Origin: Deltaproteobacteria bacterium
GTDB lineage: Bacteria; Myxococcota_A; Polyangia; HGW-17
NCBI GenBank assembly: GCA_016937155.1
Contig: JAFGWM010000011.1
Location: 1-64,000, forward strand
Direction of reading: 5' to 3'
DNA length: 64,000 bases
Shown: positions 9,571 to 19,296 of the stretch, one piece after another
Layout of the letters: every line of letters begins with the position of its first letter
Position numbering within the stretch: the first letter of the stretch is position 1
Program-made: the position numbers and the translations under genes
Notes under the pieces: generated by a model
Databases searched by the model: none
Seen by the model: the letters and a program-made list of their open reading frames with translations, nothing else
What the model was told of the DNA's origin: nothing

Positions 9571-12500
9571 ATGTACCGATCAAGAAAACCCTTAATTCTC
9601 GCGCTGCTTGCAGCATTCATTGTGATGGGTTGTGCAGAAGAACGGCCTCCCCGTTCCTATGTTCAGCCACACGTAATGGCAAAAACTGATTTTGTAGGTC
9701 AGTGGTATTATGCACCGACCACAGTTGATATCGGTTATGCCTCAACTGTTACATTCATTGGTGAAACATCAATGGATGTTGCAATTATCTACTGGGATAT
9801 CCAGGAAAAAAATATTTTTGCCCGCCTCGCTTATGACCGTATTGACGGTGCAGAGACAGGAACCCATGAAGCATGGGAAGGTGAAATTATCGGAGCATGG
9901 AGTATCAGCCATTTCGATATTATCCGTGACTATAATGCTTCCACCGGTGAAGAGATTAACGTTATCCGTGAATCCACTGAAAGACCCTGGTATGAGAGAG
10001 AATTCATCAGGATCGACTGGACTAAGAATCTGGCTACCTCATGGGCACTGTTCTGGCCTCAGTACACTAAAATCGACAGTATCGGTTTCAGCCCTACAGA
10101 TCCTTCAGATCCTCTTTATCCAAAATATGTCAGAAACGAAGACAATGAACTTACTTATATCGGTGTAACTGATAAAGTAATCATGGCTCCTGAAATGAGA
10201 CAGCTTGATGGATGGGATTTCGCTGGTCTTACTGCGATTCCTGATTGTTTCTTCTATGGAACAACCACATCTTGTAATGCTTCACAGATCGTAATGAGAC
10301 ACGCGTTCTGGAAGAAAAATCCTGATAAGGAATATGAGCCGATGGAATACACCATGGCTGATCAGGACCGTTTCGGTTTCTTTGATACAAAAGTACTTAC
10401 ATACAATCGTCAGTATGGCATTCTCATTCAGGAAATGAAACAGTATGCAAACAGATGGAATTTCTTCCAGGAATCATTCAAAAAAGCTACTGATCAGATT
10501 ACAGCTGAAGTATATGCTGATGACGAAAATCACGAAGAGGTAGATGGCGAGCTGGTTTCCTGCCCCGGTGGCAATGAACCATGCCGTTATCTTGATGATA
10601 ATACAAAAGTTTATCTCATGGGTCTCCCCGTTTATGATAAAAGCGATGTAGCTGATGCTGACAAGGACGATGTATTTTGTCCAGTTGCTGATGATTACAA
10701 TGCTGAAAAACCCTGTTACTATATCAGTGATGGTTATACTTACTACAGACTTGCTCCGGACTGGAAAGACGATCGCTATGCAGCACGTCCAATTGGTCTC
10801 AGATACAATGCTCGTAAACTCAATCCAATAGTTTATCATCTCAACAAAAGCTTCCCTGATTCACTCTGGGGTGTTGATGAAAACGGTAACAGAACAGCAG
10901 AACCCGATCCCACAAGTGCTATCGCTCTTACAATCGGTGACTGGGCTGATTCTCACAATAACTGGCTGGATCTTGTTGGTGTAGACCGCACTGTAGTTGC
11001 TGCTAACGGAAGCACAGTTACAGTTGAATCAGTATGTCTGTGTCCTTACACACCTGCTGATACTCCAGACGATGAAGTTCCTTTTGCTTGGGGTTCTAAT
11101 GGCACCATCAGATGTCAGAAAGATATCCGTCGCGGTGATTTCCGCTGGCCTCAAATAAACTGGGTTGATGAAGCTCAGCAGTCATCTCCTCTCGGTTATG
11201 GTCCACCTCTTCCAGATCCAAGAACCGGTGAATCAATTTCCATGGTAGCTAACATTTACGGTGAAGCTCTTGATGGTTACATTGCATATCAGAGAGATAT
11301 GGTTAGAGCTCTCACTGATGATAATTTCCAGTGGAGTGAGTATCTCCTTGGTGATTATCAGGCAGCTTGGGTTAAGCTTTTCAAATACGGCACAAAGGGT
11401 AAAGACGGACAGTTTGAAATGCCAAAGGCATACTACAACTGGCAGAGACTTGGTGTAGTAACATCAAATGATCTTATCCGTAAGAGATTCCGTGCAATGG
11501 ATACTTCCTGGGCATCAAATCTGGCAAGAGACACACCTCTTATAACTGACAAGGGAAATACTGCTTTCTATAAATCAATTATGCGTCGTGTAAGTGTTTT
11601 AGCTGACTCCGGAGCATTCGGTGACGGAACTGGTGTTTACACTGGTTATTCCAAACTCAATATTCTTCGTGACAGCCCAATCGAAGACAAAATGATGACA
11701 AATCAGGTTCTTCTTTCACAGGCAAACACTGTTGTAGAAGCTGGCTATGATCCAATCAGTGTTGATGCAAGTCTTCTTCCATACGGAAGTGAAGTGCGTC
11801 AGAGAATCAGTCCTTTCACAAGCATGAATGTTGCTTATCACAGAGCAATTGATAAGGCTAAAATACGTCACCAGAAAAACACAGTTCTTTATGCTGATGT
11901 TCCTTTTGCTGATACATTCTCATATGGTATTGCAAAACAGCTTGTTGACACATACTGCGGTGGTTCCTGGAACAACGAAACTTTCGGAACATGTGGCGAC
12001 ACAATTTATGATGTACTCAGATCTGAAACTTTTGTTGGTGTTACTATTCATGAAATGGGACACAACATGGGTCTTCGTCACAACTTCAAAGGTACTTACG
12101 ATGCTATGAACTTCTTTGATCCCTACTGGGAAATCAGAGGTTATGATGGCACAATGGGTCCAAGAACAAGTGATCCTATCACTCAGTACGAAATTGAAAA
12201 CAGAATCGGTGATTACGCTTACACCTCAATCATGGACTACAATGGTGCATGGAATGGTGACTTCCTGAAAACAGGTAAGTATGACCGCGCTGCCATCAAC
12301 TTCGGATATGTAAGATATCGTCAGATATTCAAGAGTGTTATAGATACCAACGGTATTTCAACTATGCAGGATTTTGTTGAATTCTCATATCCAGCTCCGT
12401 TACTTCTCTATGAAGCTCCACAGTCAATTCATTATACCGCTTTCCATGATTATGCAGATCTCACTGCGGACAACAGAGAATTTGTTCCAAACGCGTGGAT

Positions 12501-13914
12501 CAAGAAAAGAAGACTTAACAATAGTGAAATGTGGGTAACTGAAGCTGACGTTGATCCTACAAATCAGAGCCGTTACATGGTTCCATTCATGTACTGCAGT
12601 GATGAATTCAGAAATCTCTCTCTTGGATGTAACCTCTTCGATCAGGGCGCTGACCTTTATGAAATAAGTTCATACCTCATCGAAAGATATGAGAACAACT
12701 ATGTTCTGAATAACTTCTCTCGTGGTCGTTATACATGGGGATGGGATGAAGGCTCTTATCAGGGAAGAATCGTTTCCAGATACTTTGATATTCTCCAGAA
12801 TCACGCACAGTACTACATGCTTTGGCTTGGTATCTTCAAGGATTATTTTGAAGAATATTACGGAGCAAAGGGTGTTGAAGACTTCTTCTCTAACGACGTA
12901 AGTGGTTGGGGTTGGTGGACAACAGCAGTCAGTGATATTTTCTCAACATTCTTCAGAGTACTTACAATGCCACAGCCTGGTTACTTCCAGAAGGTTACAG
13001 ATCCAATGGGAACTGAATACTTCAAATTCAATACCGACGAAGAAATTTATTGTTCCGACTTCAACCCAGGTGGTGACTGTGAAGTTAATATACCGTTGAT
13101 TGCCGGTAAATACATTGATGACAGTTGGGATTTCGACTATGGTTATGAGTGGTATCTCAAGATGACTCGTCGTGGACAGTTCTTTGACCGTCCGGTAGCT
13201 ATTCAGATGCTGGCTGAAGCAACAAACAACTTCCTTGGCCGTGATACTCAGGAAGACTTCAGAAAGTATACTCTGAACTTCGCAAGAATATATCCAAACC
13301 AGATTATGGATCTCTTCGCTGGTATTCAGGTAAATGACTGGGGTAAAATTGCTCCCAAGTATTGTGGTAATGACACAGATGGTACAGCAATAATTGCTCA
13401 CCCCTATGCTGGTGATGATGTGACCGGTAACTGTCCAAATGGTGCAACCGGGGAATACATTGATCCAAATAACACCTTCACTGTCCAGCTTTACAGTGCA
13501 GTTCTCGGTATGGCAATGTTCCCGATGAACTACTCACAGGAATTCATTGATCACTCAAGAATTTACGTGAGAGGTAATGGCGAAGGTATCGACTTTGATC
13601 CTGCATCAACCGTGGAATTCATTGATCCCTTCAGTCAGAAGGAATTCATTGCACTTGAGTATCCAATGGCAGGAACAACAGATACTTCAATCGGTGCCCG
13701 TATGCTTCATTATGCAAACGATCTTCTCGATGAATACAATCTTGCTGAAGCTGATTACATTCTTGCAGGTGGTGATCCTGACCTTGCTCCGGATGAATAC
13801 GATGCATATGTTTACACCAAGAGAAATCTTGTAAACTACATTGATAATCTGGAAATGGTTCGTGGTCTTACCAGAACCCTCGAATTTGCAGACTTCCAGC
13901 CTCCTTCATACTAA
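9571..13914 (+). CDS. Very large zinc metalloprotease lipoprotein (metzincin, EcxA/DUF5117-like)
   Basis: The protein has 1447 residues and a lipoprotein signal with the lipid Cys at residue 21 (VMGCAEE). The zinc site HExxHxxGxxH is complete (H827, E828, H831, H837) and is followed by NFKGT. A Met-turn lies about 50 residues later (SIMDY, M888). This arrangement matches the EcxA-like zinc-dependent metalloproteases with DUF5117/DUF4953 regions known in Bacteroidetes and proteobacteria. About 800 residues precede the catalytic domain and 500 follow it, with several Cys pairs that may be disulfides. TTC, AAC and TAC codons are more common than in neighbouring genes, suggesting strong expression. 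It is probably cell-surface or periplasmic; its substrate is unknown. Confidence 0.85.
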   Translation: MYRSRKPLILALLAAFIVMGCAEERPPRSYVQPHVMAKTDFVGQWYYAPTTVDIGYASTVTFIGETSMDVAIIYWDIQEKNIFARLAYDRIDGAETGTHEAWEGEIIGAWSISHFDIIRDYNASTGEEINVIRESTERPWYEREFIRIDWTKNLATSWALFWPQYTKIDSIGFSPTDPSDPLYPKYVRNEDNELTYIGVTDKVIMAPEMRQLDGWDFAGLTAIPDCFFYGTTTSCNASQIVMRHAFWKKNPDKEYEPMEYTMADQDRFGFFDTKVLTYNRQYGILIQEMKQYANRWNFFQESFKKATDQITAEVYADDENHEEVDGELVSCPGGNEPCRYLDDNTKVYLMGLPVYDKSDVADADKDDVFCPVADDYNAEKPCYYISDGYTYYRLAPDWKDDRYAARPIGLRYNARKLNPIVYHLNKSFPDSLWGVDENGNRTAEPDPTSAIALTIGDWADSHNNWLDLVGVDRTVVAANGSTVTVESVCLCPYTPADTPDDEVPFAWGSNGTIRCQKDIRRGDFRWPQINWVDEAQQSSPLGYGPPLPDPRTGESISMVANIYGEALDGYIAYQRDMVRALTDDNFQWSEYLLGDYQAAWVKLFKYGTKGKDGQFEMPKAYYNWQRLGVVTSNDLIRKRFRAMDTSWASNLARDTPLITDKGNTAFYKSIMRRVSVLADSGAFGDGTGVYTGYSKLNILRDSPIEDKMMTNQVLLSQANTVVEAGYDPISVDASLLPYGSEVRQRISPFTSMNVAYHRAIDKAKIRHQKNTVLYADVPFADTFSYGIAKQLVDTYCGGSWNNETFGTCGDTIYDVLRSETFVGVTIHEMGHNMGLRHNFKGTYDAMNFFDPYWEIRGYDGTMGPRTSDPITQYEIENRIGDYAYTSIMDYNGAWNGDFLKTGKYDRAAINFGYVRYRQIFKSVIDTNGISTMQDFVEFSYPAPLLLYEAPQSIHYTAFHDYADLTADNREFVPNAWIKKRRLNNSEMWVTEADVDPTNQSRYMVPFMYCSDEFRNLSLGCNLFDQGADLYEISSYLIERYENNYVLNNFSRGRYTWGWDEGSYQGRIVSRYFDILQNHAQYYMLWLGIFKDYFEEYYGAKGVEDFFSNDVSGWGWWTTAVSDIFSTFFRVLTMPQPGYFQKVTDPMGTEYFKFNTDEEIYCSDFNPGGDCEVNIPLIAGKYIDDSWDFDYGYEWYLKMTRRGQFFDRPVAIQMLAEATNNFLGRDTQEDFRKYTLNFARIYPNQIMDLFAGIQVNDWGKIAPKYCGNDTDGTAIIAHPYAGDDVTGNCPNGATGEYIDPNNTFTVQLYSAVLGMAMFPMNYSQEFIDHSRIYVRGNGEGIDFDPASTVEFIDPFSQKEFIALEYPMAGTTDTSIGARMLHYANDLLDEYNLAEADYILAGGDPDLAPDEYDAYVYTKRNLVNYIDNLEMVRGLTRTLEFADFQPPSY

Positions 13915-13927
13915 GTTGATTTTTTAA

Positions 13928-13952
13928 CGGGTGATGCTTAACGCATCACCCG
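13928..13952 (+). terminator. Hairpin after the metzincin gene
   Basis: CGGGTGATGC and GCATCACCCG form a perfect 10-bp stem with a 5-base loop, 13 bases after the stop codon. The sequence after it (GCTTATTC) has no real T run. It could be an intrinsic terminator of modest strength or a 3' end that protects the mRNA. Confidence 0.65.
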
Positions 13953-14041
13953 GCTTATTCCCCAAATTATTATCCATAAAAATTAAAAAAGAATTGACTA
14001 TAATCCGACAAACTCCTAAAAATCAACGCCGGAGGTGTATT

Positions 14042-15247
14042 ATGAAACATCAGAAAATTGGCGAAAGCGCAAAAAACTATACGAATGAATGTAAAGAATT
14101 TCTTAAGGATATAATTTCCATCAGGAGTGTATCCTGTGAGGAAAAAGAGGTTGTTCAGCGTATAAGTGAAGAAATGAAAAAGGTAGGTTTTGATGAAATC
14201 AAAATTGATGGTCTTGGAAATATACTTGGAAGAGTAGGAAACGGACCAACAGTTATTGCGATGGATTCACATATAGATACTGTTGATGTTGGTGATCCTG
14301 AATTGTGGGATCACGATCCCTTTGATCCCGTTGAAAAAGACGGAATTATATACGGACGCGGAGCAAGTGATCAAAAAGGCGGAATAGCAGCAATGGTATA
14401 TGCTGCAAAAATCATCAAGGAGCAGAACCTTGATAAGGACTGTACGGTATGGATGGTTGGAAGTGTGATGGAAGAGGATTGTGATGGACTCTGCTGGCAG
14501 TATATCATTAAGGAAAAAGTAATTAATCCTGAAGTTGTTGTTCTTACCGAACCTACGAATCTTAATCTCTACCGTGGTCACAGAGGGAGAATGGAAATCG
14601 AAGTGGAAACAAAGGGAATTTCCTGCCACGGCAGTGATCCAACAAGGGGTGATAATGCAGTTACAAAAATGGCTCCTGTTATCACACAGATTGATCAGTT
14701 GAACAAGGATTTGAAACCAACGGAATTTCTTGGTAAAGGAACAGTGGCAATAAGTCATATTAGAAGTACTTCACCATCACTTTGTGCAGTAGCGGATTCT
14801 TGCACTATTCATCTGGACAGAAGACTCACAGAAGGGGAGGACGAAACTGTAGCTGTTAATCAACTGAAGGAACTTCCAGGGGTAAAAAATTCCGGTGCAC
14901 GGATTAAGGTTCTTGATTATGCTGCTAAAGCCTATACCGGCCTTGTCTATCCCACGAAGAAGTTTTACCCTACATGGACACTGGGAGAAGAACATATGGC
15001 AGTGCAGGCCGGCAAAGCCGCTGCTGATGATATACTGCAAAGAGAAGTTATCATCGATAAATGGGTATTTTCAACTAATGGTGTGGCCACCGCTGGAATG
15101 TTTAATATACCAACCATTGGTTTTGGACCTGCAAATGAAATATATGCACATTCAGTTGCTGATCAGATTCCCATAGAGCATCTTGAAAAGGCAATCGGTT
15201 TTTATGCTGCTTTCGTTGCAGAATATATGGAAGCTAAAAACAAGTAA
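14042..15247 (+). CDS. ygeY: YgeY-type M20-family hydrolase (selenium-metabolism-linked peptidase homologue)
   Basis: This 401-residue protein is an M20/M25/M40 metallopeptidase-fold hydrolase. It has the metal-site segments DSHIDTV, GRGASDQKGG and EED, and the glutamate and histidine of the dimer domain. The segments WDHDPFDPVEKDG, LYRGHRGRMEIEV and LGEEH closely resemble YgeY, a hydrolase of unknown exact substrate often found with selenium-dependent molybdenum hydroxylase genes. None of those partners is present here. ATG 14042 is supported by GGAGGT 5 bases upstream and gives the usual N-terminus. A possible promoter (TTGACT at 13994, TAAAAA at 14017, 17-base spacer) precedes it. Confidence 0.85.
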   Translation: MKHQKIGESAKNYTNECKEFLKDIISIRSVSCEEKEVVQRISEEMKKVGFDEIKIDGLGNILGRVGNGPTVIAMDSHIDTVDVGDPELWDHDPFDPVEKDGIIYGRGASDQKGGIAAMVYAAKIIKEQNLDKDCTVWMVGSVMEEDCDGLCWQYIIKEKVINPEVVVLTEPTNLNLYRGHRGRMEIEVETKGISCHGSDPTRGDNAVTKMAPVITQIDQLNKDLKPTEFLGKGTVAISHIRSTSPSLCAVADSCTIHLDRRLTEGEDETVAVNQLKELPGVKNSGARIKVLDYAAKAYTGLVYPTKKFYPTWTLGEEHMAVQAGKAAADDILQREVIIDKWVFSTNGVATAGMFNIPTIGFGPANEIYAHSVADQIPIEHLEKAIGFYAAFVAEYMEAKNK

Positions 15248-15263
15248 ATGAAAGGTTTATCAG

Positions 15264-15689
15264 ATGATACAGCGAACTCTTGCACTTATCAAACCAGATG
15301 CAGTTAAATCAAACTACATTGGAAGTATCATAAATATAGCTGAAAAAAGCGGACTAAAAGTAGTTGCATTGCAGATGTTTCATTTTACACAGAAACAGGC
15401 CAGAGGATTTTATGCTGTACACGAGGGTAAACACTTTTTTGATGGTCTTTTGCAGTATATAACTGAGTCCCCACTTGTAGCTATTGTTTTTGAGGGGGAA
15501 GATGCTGTGACATCCTGGAGAAATCTCATGGGGGCAACTGATCCTCAGAAAGCTGCAGAGGGTACCATTCGTAAACTTTATGCAGAAAGTATGACACGTA
15601 ACAGTGTTCATGGAAGTGATTCTGTCGAAAATGCTGAGATAGAGATAAATTATGTTTTTGGCGGGCGTTATATAAATGGACTCGCCTGA
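15264..15689 (+). CDS. ndk: Nucleoside diphosphate kinase
   Basis: This enzyme transfers the gamma phosphate from ATP to nucleoside diphosphates, which balances NTP and dNTP pools. The 141-residue length is standard. The start TLALIKPDAV and the catalytic loop NSVHGSDS with phospho-histidine H116 are present. The gene lies 16 bases after ygeY, and its 3' end overlaps rlmN by 14 bases, which suggests coupling with that gene. Confidence 0.97.
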   Translation: MIQRTLALIKPDAVKSNYIGSIINIAEKSGLKVVALQMFHFTQKQARGFYAVHEGKHFFDGLLQYITESPLVAIVFEGEDAVTSWRNLMGATDPQKAAEGTIRKLYAESMTRNSVHGSDSVENAEIEINYVFGGRYINGLA

Positions 15690-16797
15690 ACTGTACAGTC
15701 TGACACGGTCCCAGCTCAGGGATTTTTTGTTTGATTATGGACTTCAACCATTTCGAGGGGATCAGATCTTCAGATGGCTTCATCGTGATGGAGTCAGAAC
15801 CTGGGACAGGATGTCAAATCTGTCCAAGGATTTGAGGGCGAAGTTATCTCATGAGATTCCGATACAGTTTCCGCTGACAGATTCCGAAATTTCTATCAGT
15901 AATGATGGTAGTGTGAAATTTCTTCTGGATGCTCAGGGTAGCCTTATTGAAAGTGTTCTTATTCCATCGGGAGAGAATGATTCAAGAAATTTTACACTAT
16001 GTGTAAGTACTCAGGCAGGATGTGCAATGCGCTGCAGCTTCTGTATGACTGGAACTCTTGGATTTATCAGGAATTTAACGCCAGGGGAAATAGCAGCTCA
16101 GGTTATAAGGGCTGTGGACTACATTGGTGAAAATTCCCTGAGTAAAAAGGAGCCAAGGGAACAGTGGCTCTCCAATATCGTATATATGGGGATGGGTGAA
16201 CCATTACTGAATGTGGATAATGTTGTCCGAAGCATCGGTATTCTTACTGATAAAACCGGTATGGATTTTTCATCCAGGAGAATTACTGTTTCAACATGTG
16301 GTGTTGTTAATGGAATTGAAGAGTTTGCAAAAGGAAATACCGGGGTGAATCTGGCGGTTTCTCTGATGAGTGCAGATGACTCTACTAGAAGCAGCCTTAT
16401 GCCAGTAAATAGAAAGTATCCACTGAATATTTTAAAAAAGGCTCTTGAAAATTATCCCCTTAAACCCAGACAGAGGATTACTTTTGAATATATTCTTTTT
16501 AAGGATATTAATGATTCGAGATCTGATGCGATGAAGCTGGTGAGCTTTCTTTCGGGACTGAAGGCCAAAGTAAATATAATTCCTTACAACACCAGTGATA
16601 CAGTACTTTATGCTGATGACAGGGAGTTAATTCCTTCTTCGAAAAAACGAGTTTTAGAATTTTCCGAGTGGCTTCGCTCAAAAGGGCTGACTGTTACCAT
16701 AAGGAAAAGTTACGGTCAGGACATCAAGGCTGCATGTGGTCTTCTGGCGAGAACTAAGAATTCTGCAGAGAGTCAGCAACCTCAGATGCAGCGTTAA
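15676..16797 (+). CDS. rlmN: Dual-specificity 23S rRNA/tRNA adenine C2-methyltransferase
   Basis: RlmN is a radical-SAM enzyme that methylates A2503 of 23S rRNA and A37 of some tRNAs. The 373-residue protein has the radical-SAM cluster C116-x3-C120-x2-C123 in GCAMRCSFC, the MGMGEPLLN motif, and C354 (KAACGLL) as the second catalytic cysteine. It starts inside the ndk gene, overlapping by 14 bases. Its 3' end overlaps the opposite-strand OYE-type gene by 44 bases. Confidence 0.96.
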   Translation: MDSPELYSLTRSQLRDFLFDYGLQPFRGDQIFRWLHRDGVRTWDRMSNLSKDLRAKLSHEIPIQFPLTDSEISISNDGSVKFLLDAQGSLIESVLIPSGENDSRNFTLCVSTQAGCAMRCSFCMTGTLGFIRNLTPGEIAAQVIRAVDYIGENSLSKKEPREQWLSNIVYMGMGEPLLNVDNVVRSIGILTDKTGMDFSSRRITVSTCGVVNGIEEFAKGNTGVNLAVSLMSADDSTRSSLMPVNRKYPLNILKKALENYPLKPRQRITFEYILFKDINDSRSDAMKLVSFLSGLKAKVNIIPYNTSDTVLYADDRELIPSSKKRVLEFSEWLRSKGLTVTIRKSYGQDIKAACGLLARTKNSAESQQPQMQR

Positions 16798-18667
16798 AAC
16801 CGCCTGAAGTTGCAGTGTAGATATCCCCGGTCTGGAGAGCATCGCCCGCCAGTGTTATTTTTATTCCTTTTTCCCTTAATTTGAGGGCAATTTCATCAAG
16901 TGGTGACATACCGGTTGCATTGATAACTGTATCGAATTTACGCCAGAAAAGTACGTTGCCATCTATTTCATATTTGACTTCATCATCAGTAAATTCCTTT
17001 ACAGATGTATTTAATGACACAGTTATATTTGAGTTTTTCTCAAGCCTTGCCATTAGAAGTTTTTTTGTAATCATTTCCATGTCATTGGCGATTGTATCTG
17101 TTCTTTTTGTAATTGTTACGTGATGATTTTTTCCCAGAATTTCTGCTGCTTCCACTCCAATCATTCCTGCCCCCAAAATGAGAACACGATCACCCTTTAC
17201 CAGAGAGGGATTCTCAAAGAAATCAGTTCCATTGATAACGTACTGGTTTTCGATTCCTGGAATTGAAAGAGAATTGGTGACACTTCCGGTAGCCACAATT
17301 ACATGATCAAATTCACCAGGATCCAGTTGAGTGATTTCATAGTTGAGCTTGATGGATTTTACAGTGGCTTCACATTGCCTGATGATACTTCCAAGGGGTT
17401 TTGTCATGCTTTCTTTAAAAGGAGCTTTGGGCGCCTGAGTAAACTGCCCCCCAAGTGATTTCTCCTTTTCAAATAAAGTTACATCAGCGCCCCATTTGCT
17501 GAGCCATATGGCACTTGTCATTCCAGCGGGACCACCACCAATCACTGCTATTTTTCCTTTAATTTTACGGAGAGCAGGAGTGCTGTCTACTGATGGGTTA
17601 GCTATACATCCTAATCCTTTACCATTTTTAACATTTGCGAGACAACCCTGAAGACAGTATCCGCACCGTGTGATATCATCACGTCTATTTTCCAGGTATT
17701 TATTTACAAATTGAGGATCTGCCACAAGAGGTCTTCCTAATGCGATAAAATCACAAAGATCTTCATTTTCAAATAATTCAAGTTTTTCAAATGAACCCAT
17801 TCTTCCGGCTACGATGAGAGGAAGAGTTGTCATTTTACGTATTTTCCTTACTGCATCAATCTGTGGGTTTTCTGGAAGAGCCATATGTGAATAATACCAA
17901 GGTGGGGATGTGCAGGCATTGCCAAAACCAGTGTGAATTGCATCAAATCCGGATTTTTCAGCCATTTCGATGATTATCCGGTTGTTTTCAGGTGTAAAGG
18001 GGACGGGACCAAAATCGTTTCCGCTTATTCTAACTATGACAGCCATTTTTCCACGGTTGTTTTTTACAATATCGAAAAGTTTCTTCATGAAAAGAGCAGG
18101 ATCCTTACCATACTCATCTGTTCGTTTATTTGTTTCTGTACTGAGAAACTGCTGAACGAGATAACCGTGGCCTGCTTGAATTTCCACAGCATCAAAACCT
18201 GCGTTTTGAGAATTAATCAGGGCCTGTTTCCAGTCTCCAAGGATTTCTTCAATTTGCAGTTTAGTCAGTTCCTTGGCGGTTTTTCCGGTAGCTCCGCAGA
18301 TAACTTCAGATGGAGCCAGAGGATCTGTTTTTGTTGCCATAGGATTTGCTGCTCGTCCTGCATGATTGAGATTAATACATGCAGTTGAACCTTTTTCGTG
18401 AATAATATCGGTAAGTTTTTTTAGTTCACTTGAACTGAATTCATTATGAATTGTCAGTTGTTTAGGGTGTTCCATACCATGTGGAGAAACACTCATTGGT
18501 TCAAGAATAACCATAGATACTCCACCATCCGCAATGCTGGTGTAATATGATATGTGTCTTGGGGTTACTTTTCCATCACCGTTTCCATAGGCGGTTTTAA
18601 CTCCTGCCATCAGGAATCTGTTTGAAAAATTGATGTCTCCTATTTTTCCTTTTTTTGAAAAAAACAT
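16754..18667 (-). CDS. OYE-type flavoprotein with Fe-S and FAD/NAD(P) domains (2,4-dienoyl-CoA reductase-like)
   Basis: The 637-residue protein has the three-part layout of the FadH / NADH oxidase family. Residues about 1-330 form an FMN TIM barrel (NRFLMAGVKTAYGNGDG; INLNHAGRAANP). A 4Fe-4S cluster segment RCGYCLQGC with a fourth Cys 11 residues on (LGCIANP) follows. Then come an FAD site, GKIAVIGGGPAGM, and an NAD(P) site, LILGAGMIGVEAAE. It probably reduces an activated double bond of an unknown substrate. ATG 18667 is chosen because GGAGG lies 6 bases upstream; an ATG 12 codons earlier has no good site. It is the last gene of the redox operon, 98 bases after the FTR-rubredoxin gene. Confidence 0.88.
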   Translation of the reverse strand: MFFSKKGKIGDINFSNRFLMAGVKTAYGNGDGKVTPRHISYYTSIADGGVSMVILEPMSVSPHGMEHPKQLTIHNEFSSSELKKLTDIIHEKGSTACINLNHAGRAANPMATKTDPLAPSEVICGATGKTAKELTKLQIEEILGDWKQALINSQNAGFDAVEIQAGHGYLVQQFLSTETNKRTDEYGKDPALFMKKLFDIVKNNRGKMAVIVRISGNDFGPVPFTPENNRIIIEMAEKSGFDAIHTGFGNACTSPPWYYSHMALPENPQIDAVRKIRKMTTLPLIVAGRMGSFEKLELFENEDLCDFIALGRPLVADPQFVNKYLENRRDDITRCGYCLQGCLANVKNGKGLGCIANPSVDSTPALRKIKGKIAVIGGGPAGMTSAIWLSKWGADVTLFEKEKSLGGQFTQAPKAPFKESMTKPLGSIIRQCEATVKSIKLNYEITQLDPGEFDHVIVATGSVTNSLSIPGIENQYVINGTDFFENPSLVKGDRVLILGAGMIGVEAAEILGKNHHVTITKRTDTIANDMEMITKKLLMARLEKNSNITVSLNTSVKEFTDDEVKYEIDGNVLFWRKFDTVINATGMSPLDEIALKLREKGIKITLAGDALQTGDIYTATSGGFNAASEVADSLQNS

Positions 18668-18765
18668 TTTTTCCTCCGAATAATTTTTGAAAAAAGATCT
18701 CATTTTCTTCCATAAAATTACACTTAATTAAAAATAAATCTATAATTTTTGTGAGAATATGCCCG

Positions 18766-19296
18766 TTATATACTTCTGGTAACCAGGGATGTTTTTTCAA
18801 AACGGTCAGATTTTGCTTTGCAGACAGGACATTTTACAGGAGGGAATTCAACTGATGCCAGATAACCGCAGACGGTGCATCTCCAGACGGGAACTGTTTT
18901 TGAATTAAAGGAAACAGTATCTGAGGATTTTTCTGCCTCAGTTGTGGAGAATTTGCCGGAGTGTCTGTCAGGAATTGGTTTGATTTTATTGCCGCTATTT
19001 ATGAACTCTTCAGTCTGATAAAGTCCGCAATAACACATGCCGAATTGTGCCAGATCCGAGTCTCTGTAGACACAGGGACAAATAATATCCCGATCGGTAT
19101 TTAAATCACCATTTGCCATACGGCAGGGACAGGAAGGGTAACCATATCTGTTTTCATTTATGATCATTCCATCCACAAGGTCATTCAGAAGTTCTTCATC
19201 ATCAGTCAGGCTGTAAACTGTTTTAGAAGTTTCTTCAATCAGTTTCTTTTTATAACTTTCTATTGTGTCAGGAGAATTTTGAGTAAAATCTGTCAT
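18766..19296 (-). CDS. Ferredoxin:disulfide reductase catalytic subunit fused to rubredoxin
   Basis: The 176-residue protein combines two domains. Residues about 10-110 match the ferredoxin:thioredoxin reductase catalytic chain, with paired cysteines C56-P-C58, C73-P-C75 and C88-Y-C90 that hold a 4Fe-4S cluster and an active-site disulfide. Residues about 136-165 form a rubredoxin with C140-x2-C143 and C156-x2-C159. Rubredoxin-fused FTR enzymes are known from methanogens and some bacteria as ferredoxin:disulfide reductases. The glutaredoxin gene upstream overlaps it by 4 bases, so that protein is the likely partner. Electrons would flow from ferredoxin to the disulfide; the rubredoxin may relay them. 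Confidence 0.9.
   Translation of the reverse strand: MTDFTQNSPDTIESYKKKLIEETSKTVYSLTDDEELLNDLVDGMIINENRYGYPSCPCRMANGDLNTDRDIICPCVYRDSDLAQFGMCYCGLYQTEEFINSGNKIKPIPDRHSGKFSTTEAEKSSDTVSFNSKTVPVWRCTVCGYLASVEFPPVKCPVCKAKSDRFEKTSLVTRSI

Noticed and set aside
12943-13401. Antisense frame inside the metzincin gene, and similar long antisense frames in ygeY, uvrD and top6B
   Set aside because: No ribosome sites or family motifs, and they lie fully within well-supported genes.
13931-14041. Upstream extension of ygeY
   Set aside because: It would start within the terminator hairpin; ATG 14042 has GGAGGT.
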